The notes beneath the pieces are model-generated. The model was not told the origin of the DNA and ran no database searches. It saw nothing but the letters and a program-made list of their open reading frames with translations. DNA of 5,921 bases from Bacillota bacterium. GTDB lineage: Bacteria > Bacillota > Bacilli > Alicyclobacillales > SLC66. Position 1 is the stretch's first letter, and the number at the start of each line of letters is the position of its first letter. The position numbers were made by a program, and so were the translations under genes. Positions 1-5,792 of the stretch are shown one piece after another. Location: assembly GCA_021799325.1 (NCBI GenBank), contig JAJZAS010000112.1, positions 1 through 5,921 of the forward strand. The letters are read 5' to 3'.

Positions 1-304
1 ACTGGTCTTCAGGGTTTTGCATGACATGCCCCACTTTGGCGCGAAGTTGCTTTTGGACCTTCGCATCGCCTCGTGTGTCCATGCCAAATACCGTCACGGT
101 GCCTCTGCTTGGTTTCAGGATGCCGTTACAAAGCCCCGCCAGTGTGGATTTGCCTGAACCTGTTTGTCCGACTATCGCAATTCGTTCTCCCCTTGTCACC
201 ACTAGATCCACCTCATCAAGTGCCACGCGTTCAAAAGGCGTACCTGGCGAATAGCGAAAACTCACGTGCTTCATCACCAGCACCACATCATTATTCTGTC
301 GCAT
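1..304 (-). CDS. ecfA2: Energy-coupling factor transporter ATPase EcfA2 (N-terminal part, cut by window edge)
   Basis: This is the N-terminal 101 codons of an ABC ATPase; the rest lies beyond the left edge. In ECF importers EcfA2 pairs with EcfA1 on the cytoplasmic face and hydrolyses ATP to drive vitamin or metal uptake through EcfT and a substrate-binding S component. Visible features are the FRYSPGTPFERVAL stretch (about residues 16-29), a hallmark of EcfA2/CbiO2 proteins, Walker A GQTGSGKST (46-54) and a Q-loop VMQNPEDQ (94-101). The signature, Walker B and H-loop are outside the window. The gene overlaps the end of ecfA1 by 14 bases, so translational coupling is likely. The start is uncertain. 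The ATG at 304 lies 16 bases from the GGAGG at 321-325, while an in-frame TTG at 310 lies 10 bases from it and would add two residues. The family call is firm; the exact start is not. Confidence 0.92.
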   Translation of the reverse strand, partial: MRQNNDVVLVMKHVSFRYSPGTPFERVALDEVDLVVTRGERIAIVGQTGSGKSTLAGLCNGILKPSRGTVTVFGMDTRGDAKVQKQLRAKVGHVMQNPEDQ

Positions 305-1139
305 CGACAATGCCTGTCATCCTCCAATGGTCCCATTCTGCCAAAAGTGCCTCCACGCTTAAAAGGGGATGGGAAAACTGATGAAAGCGATTACGCAGTA
401 AAGCGCTAATTTCTGCGGCAAGTGGTCGCCCCAGTCGATAGGAGGATAAGTCCTTTGAAAAAAATACAGCTGGCGATTCATCATAGATGAGGCTGCCTTT
501 ATTTACTAGGAGAACGCGGTCTGCATGCACCACCTCATCCATGTCGTGCGTGACGGAAAGGATGGTGGTCCCTTCCCCTTTTAATCTGGCCAAAAGCGTC
601 ATGACCGAGTGGCGTCCTTCCGCATCGAGCATGCTGGTCGCCTCATCAAAAATCAGACATTCTGGCGAAAATGCGAGAGCTGCGGCAATCGCCACGCGCT
701 GCTTCTGACCTCCTGAAAGCTGATCCGGCGGACGCATCCGCTCGCTCCACAATCCCACGTATTCGAGCGCTGCCTGAACGCGCTTCCGCATTTCTTCAGT
801 GGGAACGCCATAGTTTTGCAGTCCAAACGCTACTTCTTCTTCAACCGTGCCTGCCACAATCTGATTGTCCGGATTCTGAAACACCATGCCTACAATGCGA
901 CGAATAGGCTGAAGATGCGAACGAATAGCCGTATCATAGCCAGCTACGATCACTTTGCCCGATTGCGGAATTAAGAGGCCGTTAATCAGTTTGACAAGCG
1001 TGGACTTGCCGCTGCCATTAGCACCAACGACCGCAATCCTCTCCCCTTTTTGTATAGTGAGGCTGATGTGGTCGAGTGTTGGCGCAGGACTTTTTTCATA
1101 TCCAAAAACGATCCCATCAAGGGTAATAAAATCCCCCAT
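291..1139 (-). CDS. ecfA1: Energy-coupling factor transporter ATPase EcfA1
   Basis: A complete 282-residue ABC ATPase of normal family length. It is one half of the EcfA1-EcfA2 motor that powers group II ECF importers for vitamins and transition metals; many S components share it, so the substrate cannot be read from this gene. Motifs in order are Walker A GANGSGKST (39-47), Q-loop MVFQNPDNQ (85-93), signature LSGGQKQR (141-148), Walker B CLIFDEATSMLD (161-172, catalytic Glu166) and H-loop His198. The DEATSMLD version of Walker B and the QNPDNQ Q-loop are typical of EcfA1 rather than EcfA2. The C-terminal part after about residue 215 is the usual ECF-type extension. The ATG start has AAGGAG (1147-1152) seven bases upstream. 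It is followed by overlapping ecfA2. In many Bacilli this pair sits after rplQ in the ribosomal protein cluster; here its upstream neighbour is a divergent DUF2203 gene. Confidence 0.96.
   Translation of the reverse strand: MGDFITLDGIVFGYEKSPAPTLDHISLTIQKGERIAVVGANGSGKSTLVKLINGLLIPQSGKVIVAGYDTAIRSHLQPIRRIVGMVFQNPDNQIVAGTVEEEVAFGLQNYGVPTEEMRKRVQAALEYVGLWSERMRPPDQLSGGQKQRVAIAAALAFSPECLIFDEATSMLDAEGRHSVMTLLARLKGEGTTILSVTHDMDEVVHADRVLLVNKGSLIYDESPAVFFSKDLSSYRLGRPLAAEISALLRNRFHQFSHPLLSVEALLAEWDHWRMTGIVDATE
308..325 (-). promoter_or_regulatory. Ribosome binding site inside ecfA1 that bears on the ecfA2 start
   Basis: A GGAGG on the minus strand (321-325) lies inside the last codons of ecfA1. It is 10 bases from an in-frame TTG (308-310) and 16 bases from the ATG (302-304). 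Spacing favours TTG; codon preference favours ATG. A weaker AGG lies 8 bases before the ATG. Either start gives translation coupled to the end of ecfA1. Confidence 0.5.
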
Positions 1140-1169
1140 TTTCGATCTCCTTCAATAAAATTCATTATC

Positions 1170-1197
1170 AGTATAGCGCAAACAAACCATCTGGCAT
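1170..1197 (-). promoter_or_regulatory. Probable sigma-A promoter for ecfA1-ecfA2
   Basis: On the minus strand, ATGCCA (1192-1197, four of six matches to TTGACA) and TATACT (1170-1175, five of six matches to TATAAT) are 16 bases apart. The predicted transcript would start near 1163, leaving a short leader with the AAGGAG site at 1147-1152. A GATAAT at 1164-1169 is an alternative -10. The call rests on consensus matching only. Confidence 0.45.
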
Positions 1198-1220
1198 AAA
1201 TTCAGGCGGTTTCGTATACT
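1191..1220 (+). promoter_or_regulatory. Probable sigma-A promoter for the DUF2203 gene
   Basis: CTGGCA (1191-1196, four of six matches to TTGACA) and TATACT (1215-1220, five of six matches to TATAAT) are 18 bases apart on the plus strand. The predicted start lies about 30 bases before the ATG, with AGAGGAG at 1245-1251 in between. The -35 box overlaps that of the divergent ecfA1 promoter. The call rests on consensus matching only. Confidence 0.45.
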
Positions 1221-1258
1221 AGGACTGATATGGACAGCCTCACAAGAGGAGCAAACCA

Positions 1259-1657
1259 ATGGGGAAAAGATACTATACGTTAGAAGAAGCAAATGCGATG
1301 CTACCGCAAATTGCCAACATGATGAGCGCGCTTAAACAGGCTCGTGAAGACATCGCCATTAGACGTCTGTACATCGAAAGAAAAAAAAGGGAACAGCCAA
1401 CAGGGGACCCTGACCGTTTTTTTGTGGAAGAGACAGAAATAGAATTTGCAGTGATGGCCGCGAGGCAACAGATTGACCATCTACTTAAGGAATACATCGA
1501 GATTAAGGATATTGATGCGGGGCTTGTCGACTTTTTGACAATGGTAGGTGGGGAAGAAGCATACCTCTGCTGGCGTGCTGACGAACCCGAAATCATGTAT
1601 TGGCACGGCATCACAGAAGGGTTCAAAGGACGGCGCTCAATTGATGATATGCCGTAG
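1259..1657 (+). CDS. DUF2203 domain-containing protein, function unknown
   Basis: A 132-residue soluble protein that spans a whole DUF2203 domain. Conserved family stretches are the N-terminal YTLEEANAMLP (6-16), EIKDIDAGLVDF (81-92), YLCWRADEPEIMYWH (102-116) and EGFKGRRSI (120-128). The region from about 17 to 80 is rich in charged residues and probably forms long helices, perhaps a coiled coil. There is no signal peptide or membrane segment. The biochemical role of this family is not known to me, and the neighbours do not define one. The ATG start has AGAGGAG seven bases upstream. The gene is transcribed away from ecfA1 and converges on the MBL hydrolase gene, with 41 bases between their stop codons, so it appears to be a single-gene unit with its own promoter. 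The family assignment is by pattern recognition and is fairly secure; no function is claimed. Confidence 0.88.
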   Translation: MGKRYYTLEEANAMLPQIANMMSALKQAREDIAIRRLYIERKKREQPTGDPDRFFVEETEIEFAVMAARQQIDHLLKEYIEIKDIDAGLVDFLTMVGGEEAYLCWRADEPEIMYWHGITEGFKGRRSIDDMP

Positions 1658-1690
1658 GAAGATTAACTTTAGCCAGTCGATGACCAATTA

Positions 1691-1706
1691 ATTTTTGATC
1701 AAAAAT
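1691..1706. repeat. Perfect 16-base A/T-rich palindrome between convergent genes
   Basis: The sequence ATTTTTGATCAAAAAT reads the same on both strands. It lies in the convergent gap after DUF2203 and covers the stop codon and last codons of the MBL hydrolase gene. It could be a weak bidirectional terminator, but the stem has only one G-C pair on each side and no clear GC-rich hairpin with a U tract is present. Function is unproven. Confidence 0.35.
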
Positions 1707-2328
1707 AAAAAAATGGATTGTGCATGCGCTCATCCCCGATCGTCGAATCCGCTTCGTGACCTGGATAGATGACCACCTCGTCTGGCAACGACCATAGCTT
1801 GTCCTTCAGTGATTGAAAAAGTTGAGCTGCATTTCCACCTTGCAGATCTGTCCTGCCAATGGTGCCAGCAAATAAAGTGTCCCCTGTAAAGAGAACCCCC
1901 TCCTTTTCCTCGTAAAGACAGATACCACCAGGACTGTGCCCTGGTGTTTCGAGCACACGGAATCGATAGTCGCCAACCTGTAAAATGTCGTTGTCATGCA
2001 GAAAATATTCCGGCGGATTACTCTCCACTGATCTTCCGAAAATCCTGCGGGTGGTAACAGGTAGTTGTAGGAGGATCTCAAGATCCAACTCATGGATAAA
2101 AAGCGGCGCACCAAAATGCCGTCTCAAGCTCTCATTGCCAATGACATGATCAAAGTGAGCGTGCGTATTGACGATGTATTTGACGGTGAGATGCTGACCA
2201 TGCACATAATCGATAACCTCCTCCATCGCTTCTGCACTTGGGTCAATGATCATCACTTCCCCCTCTGGTTCTCCCACTACATAAGTGTTGGTAGATAGTT
2301 CGTTGAGAACAAAAGTTTGAATGAGCAT
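1699..2328 (-). CDS. MBL-fold metallo-hydrolase, glyoxalase II-like (YqgX-type)
   Basis: A 209-residue single-domain metallo-beta-lactamase-fold hydrolase, normal length for the small glyoxalase II-like group. The metal ligands are all present: HAHFDH (56-61), His131 in TPGHSPGG, Asp150 in FTGDTLF and His191 in YPGHEADSTIG. The GRTDLQGGN stretch (158-166) and the C-terminal HNPFF resemble B. subtilis YqgX and related proteins. A binuclear zinc or iron site and thioester hydrolysis (for example hydroxyacylglutathione or bacillithiol-type adducts) are family-based inference; the true substrate is unknown. The reading frame is open up to a GTG at 2352 that overlaps the dtd stop, but that start has no Shine-Dalgarno site. 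The ATG at 2328 has GGGAGG (2336-2341) seven bases upstream and begins the protein at the expected MLIQTFVLNE. It is the last gene of the apt-relA-dtd unit, 20 bases after dtd. Confidence 0.92.
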   Translation of the reverse strand: MLIQTFVLNELSTNTYVVGEPEGEVMIIDPSAEAMEEVIDYVHGQHLTVKYIVNTHAHFDHVIGNESLRRHFGAPLFIHELDLEILLQLPVTTRRIFGRSVESNPPEYFLHDNDILQVGDYRFRVLETPGHSPGGICLYEEKEGVLFTGDTLFAGTIGRTDLQGGNAAQLFQSLKDKLWSLPDEVVIYPGHEADSTIGDERMHNPFFYF

Positions 2329-2341
2329 TTGTGTACCTCCC
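2326..2341 (-). promoter_or_regulatory. Ribosome binding site deciding the MBL hydrolase start
   Basis: GGGAGG at 2336-2341 (minus strand) is seven bases before the ATG at 2326-2328. This supports that start over the in-frame GTG at 2350-2352, which overlaps the dtd stop codon and has no such site. Confidence 0.75.
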
Positions 2342-2348
2342 ACTATCC

Positions 2349-2795
2349 TCACAGATGTTGTGTATCAAGCCACAACGTCACGGGACCATCATTCACTAGT
2401 TCCACATCCATCATCGCGCCAAACCTACCTGTGCGGACGATAAGCCCACTCTCTCGCAACATCTGATTAAACTCTTCATAAAGTGCGAGGGCAAAGTCCG
2501 GCTTCGCTGCAGCCATGTAATTGGGTCGTCGCCCTTTTCTCGTGTCCCCATAAAGGGTAAATTGTGACACAGACAGAATCATGCCTCCCACATCTAGGCA
2601 TGAATCGTTCATCTTCCCTTCCGGATCTTCAAAAATACGCAGATTGAGGACTTTTTCCGCCATATACGTCAAATCAGGTTTGGCATCTGAGTGTGTAAAA
2701 CCCGCCAACACGAGAATTCCCCGTCCAATCTCGCCAACTATCTCCTGACCCACCCTGACTCTGGCCGAACTTACTCGTTGGACCACCGCCCTCAT
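2349..2795 (-). CDS. dtd: D-aminoacyl-tRNA deacylase
   Basis: A complete 148-residue protein, the usual length for DTD. The enzyme hydrolyses D-amino acids (and glycine mischarged on tRNA-Ala) from tRNA, protecting translation from non-L residues. It works as a cytoplasmic homodimer. Both active-site hallmarks are present: SQFTLYGD (77-84) and the NDGPVT motif (135-140) that holds the cross-subunit Gly-cis-Pro responsible for chiral rejection. The N-terminal MRAVVQRVSSARVRV and TGRFGAMMDVELV (122-134) are also strongly conserved. The ATG start has GGAGAG eight bases upstream. The gene begins 15 bases after the relA stop, the classic relA-dtd order in Firmicutes, so it is almost certainly cotranscribed with relA. 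Nothing is missing or unusual. Confidence 0.97.
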   Translation of the reverse strand: MRAVVQRVSSARVRVGQEIVGEIGRGILVLAGFTHSDAKPDLTYMAEKVLNLRIFEDPEGKMNDSCLDVGGMILSVSQFTLYGDTRKGRRPNYMAAAKPDFALALYEEFNQMLRESGLIVRTGRFGAMMDVELVNDGPVTLWLDTQHL

Positions 2796-2810
2796 TCAAA
2801 AATCTCTCCC

Positions 2811-5147
2811 TTATTGAATCACGCGTCTGACCGCATAAATGTCTTTTACCCGTTTGATCCGCTCCACGACTAGGCGCAGGTGTTCCACATTGCGAATGCT
2901 GATGCTAAGGTGAATCGTCGCCATCTTACGCTTGTCCGCTTTGCCTGATACAGCGGTGATGTCGGTTTTGGTCTCGACCACCGCGTTCATTACTTCGTTG
3001 ATGAGCCCTCTACGGTCAAGCGCTGTCACTTCAATGTCCACATTATACGATTGGCTTAATGACTGCTCCCATTCTACTTCAAGGATTCGGTTGCCTTCTT
3101 CAACGAGTGCGAGCACGTTAGGACAATCAGTCCGATGCACAGATACCCCACGACCGCGTGTCACAAATCCGGTAATTTCGTCTCCAGGCACCGGATTGCA
3201 ACAACGTGAAAAGCGGATGAGTACGTTGTCGATCCCTTTTACCCGCACGCCAAGGTTGTTCTTCTCACTAGTTTTCTTTTTATTTTCCCGGTCTTTTTCC
3301 CTTTCCCGAAGCGGCACAATAGGGAGTGTCTCCACAGAGTCGATGACCGGTTCATCCTTGCGAATTCGCTCCAAAATTCTCGTCATCACTTGAATGGCCG
3401 ACATGCCGCCATAACCAACCGCCGCGAACATGTCCTCCATTTTATTAAAATTCAGTTTACTGAGCACATCCGGTAAATACTGTGCAATGACGGTATGCGG
3501 ATCGAGACGGTGCTTGATGATCTCTTTTTCAAGCAACTCCCTGCCTTTCTCCACATTCTGGTCACGGTGCTCCTTTTTGAACCACATGCGGATCTTTTGC
3601 CTGGCCTGGGAGGTCTGCGCAATCTTCAACCAGTCCTGACTTGGACCATAGGACAATTTGGAAGTGAGCACTTCCACAATATCCCCTGTGTGAAGGCGAG
3701 TATCGAGCGTCACGATGCGACCGTTGATTTTTGCCCCTACGCAACGATTGCCGACATCCGTGTGAATGCGATAGGCAAAGTCAATCGGGCAGGATCCCGC
3801 CGGAAGTTCGATCACATCGCCATTTGGGGTAAACACAAATACCTGATCGGCAAACAGGTCCATTTTGAGTGTTTCGAGAAATTCTTGTGCATCGCGAAAA
3901 TCCTGCTGCCATTCGATGACCTCACGAAACCAGGCCAGTTTTTTCGCAAACGTGCCTTGCGCCGCTTGTGCATTGGCAGACGTAGCTGCATTGGATTCCT
4001 TGCCGTAATTTTGCTCTTTGTAGATCCAATGCGCAGCGATGCCGTAATCCGCAGTACGGTGCATTTCCCAGGTGCGAATCTGAATCTCTAGCGGTTCGCC
4101 ATTGGGCCCAATCACCGTGGTGTGAAGGCTCTGATAGAGGTTGGGTTTGGGCATCGCAATGTAGTCCTTGAATCTTCCTGGAACCGGCTTCCACATCGTG
4201 TGCACAATGCCCAACACCGAATAACAGTCTTTCACAGTATCAACAATCACACGAACAGCAAATAGATCGTATATCTCATTAAATTCCTTGTGCTGCTCCT
4301 TCATTTTTCGATAAATACTGTAAATGTGCTTGGCTCTTCCGGAGAGTTCCGCACGCACGTTGAGTTCATCCAACTTGCTCTTCATCATGTCCATCACTTG
4401 GTGGATGTACTTTTCACGCTCTCCGCGCTTCTTGGCCATCAAATTGACGATCCGATAGTATTGCTGAGGATCCATGTAGCGAAGTGCAGTATCTTCCAAT
4501 TCCCACTTAATCGTCGACATGCCCAGACGATGCGCGAGCGGAGCAAAAATCTCTAAGGTTTCTTCCGCTGTTTTTCGTTGTTTTTCGGGAGGTCTGTATT
4601 TGAGCGTACGCATATTGTGAAGGCGATCGGCAAGACGAATAAGTGCCACCCGAATGTCTTTGGCCATCGCTAGGAACATTTTGCGCAAGTTTTCTGCCTG
4701 CTGCTCTTCCCGTGACTCAAATCGCAGCCGCTTGAGTTTCGTCACACCATCCACTAAGCTGGCAATTTCTGATCCAAACTGCCGGACGAGTTCCTCATCA
4801 GTCACTTTGGTGTCCTCGACGACATCATGTAATAACGCTGCCGCAAGGGTCATTGGGTCAAGTTGAAGTCCAGCGAGTATTTCCGCCACGGCAACGGGGT
4901 GAATAATGTAATCCTCCCCCGAACTCCTTTTTTGCCCTCGATGATGCAACTCCGCATACGTATAGGCTCGTTTCAGGAGTTCCTGATCGACCTCTGTCAG
5001 ATAAGGCGCTTTTTTAAAAAGTTTTTGTAATGCCTTTTCTGTTTGTTCAATAGTGACTGGTTCCGAATCCTCGTGACCTTCATCTGCTAAAGTCAGGTCT
5101 TCGTCGATACCGCGTCTCTCATCTCGATCGATGGACCTCGCTTCCAT
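2811..5147 (-). CDS. relA: Bifunctional (p)ppGpp synthetase/hydrolase Rel (RelA/SpoT family)
   Basis: A 778-residue long RelA/SpoT homologue that makes and degrades the alarmone (p)ppGpp in the stringent response, associating with stalled ribosomes. Domains in order: HD hydrolase with His83, HDVVED (107-112) and ADRLHN (173-178); synthetase with GRAKHIYSIYRK (270-281), YQSLH (338-342) and EIQIR (354-358); TGS (about 431-493); helical region; CC/zinc-finger-like domain with Cys649, Cys650, His671 and Cys675; and a C-terminal ACT domain (about 701-778). Residues 325-328 read RFKD, the RXKD form found in bifunctional Rel enzymes rather than the EXDD form of RelA-only enzymes. With the intact HD residues, this predicts both activities. 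The frame also opens at GTG 5153, but the ATG at 5147 lies nine bases from GGAGG and is preferred. The N-terminus is about 30 residues longer than in B. subtilis RelA and strongly acidic. It lies 35 bases after apt and 15 before dtd. Confidence 0.97.
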   Translation of the reverse strand: MEARSIDRDERRGIDEDLTLADEGHEDSEPVTIEQTEKALQKLFKKAPYLTEVDQELLKRAYTYAELHHRGQKRSSGEDYIIHPVAVAEILAGLQLDPMTLAAALLHDVVEDTKVTDEELVRQFGSEIASLVDGVTKLKRLRFESREEQQAENLRKMFLAMAKDIRVALIRLADRLHNMRTLKYRPPEKQRKTAEETLEIFAPLAHRLGMSTIKWELEDTALRYMDPQQYYRIVNLMAKKRGEREKYIHQVMDMMKSKLDELNVRAELSGRAKHIYSIYRKMKEQHKEFNEIYDLFAVRVIVDTVKDCYSVLGIVHTMWKPVPGRFKDYIAMPKPNLYQSLHTTVIGPNGEPLEIQIRTWEMHRTADYGIAAHWIYKEQNYGKESNAATSANAQAAQGTFAKKLAWFREVIEWQQDFRDAQEFLETLKMDLFADQVFVFTPNGDVIELPAGSCPIDFAYRIHTDVGNRCVGAKINGRIVTLDTRLHTGDIVEVLTSKLSYGPSQDWLKIAQTSQARQKIRMWFKKEHRDQNVEKGRELLEKEIIKHRLDPHTVIAQYLPDVLSKLNFNKMEDMFAAVGYGGMSAIQVMTRILERIRKDEPVIDSVETLPIVPLREREKDRENKKKTSEKNNLGVRVKGIDNVLIRFSRCCNPVPGDEITGFVTRGRGVSVHRTDCPNVLALVEEGNRILEVEWEQSLSQSYNVDIEVTALDRRGLINEVMNAVVETKTDITAVSGKADKRKMATIHLSISIRNVEHLRLVVERIKRVKDIYAVRRVIQ

Positions 5148-5162
5148 ACTCACTCACCTCCC
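5145..5162 (-). promoter_or_regulatory. Ribosome binding site deciding the relA start
   Basis: GGGAGGTGA (5154-5162, minus strand) closely matches the anti-Shine-Dalgarno complement. Its GGAGG core is nine bases from ATG 5145-5147 but only three from the in-frame GTG 5151-5153, so ATG is preferred. Confidence 0.7.
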
Positions 5163-5182
5163 TTTCTCGACACCAGATCTGA

Positions 5183-5698
5183 TTATTCGTAGGAAATCAG
5201 AGATAACACGTTGTAATCCGCCACTTTTTGACGGCCATGCAGGTCTGATAACTCGATAATAAATCCCAACCCGGCAATGCTTGCACCGGACTGTTCGACC
5301 AGTCTTACCACCGCGCTCACGGTGCCACCGGTCGCCAGCAAATCATCAACAATAAGCACTTTCGATTCAGGGTTTAGGGCATCCTCATGGATTTCCACGC
5401 GATCATGGCCATATTCCAGATCGTATTCCATGGCAAGCGTTCGATAGGGAAGTTTCCCTGGTTTTCTTACTGGAACAAATCCAACACCAAGCGCATAGGC
5501 AACTGGCGCACCCACTGCAAATCCGCGCGCTTCTGGCCCTACGACCACATTGGCTCCCACCGATTTCCCAAACTCAACAAGCTTATCCACCGTGTAGCGA
5601 AATGCCGCCGGATCACTTAAAAGTGTCGTAATATCCTTAAAGCTGATTCCAGGGGTCGGAAAGTCTTCGATCACCCTGATTTTTTCTGAAAGATTCAA
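5183..5698 (-). CDS. apt: Adenine phosphoribosyltransferase
   Basis: A purine salvage enzyme that converts adenine and PRPP to AMP and pyrophosphate in the cytoplasm. The protein is 171 residues, close to the 170 of B. subtilis Apt. The PRPP-binding motif VLIVDDLLATGGT (114-126) is intact. VVGPEARGF (about 52-60), PVRKPGKLP (76-84) and the EYGHD hood segment are also typical. The frame opens at GTG 5707, but I place the start at TTG 5698. It has AGGTG (5705-5709) six bases upstream, and the resulting N-terminus (M-N-L-S-E-K) aligns without a gap to the B. subtilis start (M-D-L-K-Q-Y). The GTG alternative would add three residues and has no good ribosome site. It is the first gene after a clear promoter and lies 35 bases before relA, the standard apt-relA order. 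Confidence in the product is very high; the start is a reasoned choice. Confidence 0.97.
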   Translation of the reverse strand: MNLSEKIRVIEDFPTPGISFKDITTLLSDPAAFRYTVDKLVEFGKSVGANVVVGPEARGFAVGAPVAYALGVGFVPVRKPGKLPYRTLAMEYDLEYGHDRVEIHEDALNPESKVLIVDDLLATGGTVSAVVRLVEQSGASIAGLGFIIELSDLHGRQKVADYNVLSLISYE

Positions 5699-5741
5699 TC
5701 CATACACCTGATTTCTTCGATGTAAAATACGTTATCACTAT

Positions 5742-5771
5742 ATTATACGTGAGATGTTTACAAACCCGCAA
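5742..5771 (-). promoter_or_regulatory. Probable sigma-A promoter for the apt-relA-dtd-MBL unit
   Basis: On the minus strand a perfect TATAAT (5742-5747) is preceded, after 18 bases, by TTGCGG (5766-5771), which keeps the TTG of the -35 consensus. It lies in the gap between the CDF transporter stop and apt, with a leader of about 35-40 bases. No operator, attenuator or riboswitch fold was recognised in that leader. Confidence 0.55.
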
Positions 5772-5792
5772 TTCCAGCCTTGATCGCCTATT

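Noticed and set aside
21..381. Two overlapping plus-strand frames at the left edge
   Set aside because: Both are antisense to ecfA2 and the end of ecfA1, which carry clear ABC ATPase motifs.
1140..1258. Possible small RNA or short gene in the divergent gap
   Set aside because: No open frame with a ribosome site and no stable hairpin was visible. The promoters and leaders of the flanking genes account for the space.
1273..1626. Minus-strand open frame of 117 codons antisense to DUF2203
   Set aside because: The plus-strand frame has a good ribosome binding site and matches the DUF2203 family from end to end, while the antisense frame matches nothing I know.
1806..2114. Minus-strand frame of 102 codons within the MBL hydrolase gene
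   Set aside because: It is an alternative frame on the same strand as a gene with all its metal ligands intact. There is no independent start signal or homology.
2932..3393. Plus-strand open frame of 153 codons antisense to the 3' part of relA
   Set aside because: It covers the relA CC and ACT domain coding region on the opposite strand. The product is Ser/Thr/Arg-rich low complexity, as expected for a shadow frame.
3495..4091. Plus-strand open frame of 198 codons antisense to relA
   Set aside because: It lies wholly inside the strongly conserved relA coding sequence, has no recognisable domain, and its composition looks like a reverse-strand shadow.
5708..5792. Possible riboswitch or attenuator before apt
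   Set aside because: Only about 85 bases are available, with no GC-rich stems and no recognisable purine riboswitch core or terminator/antiterminator pair.
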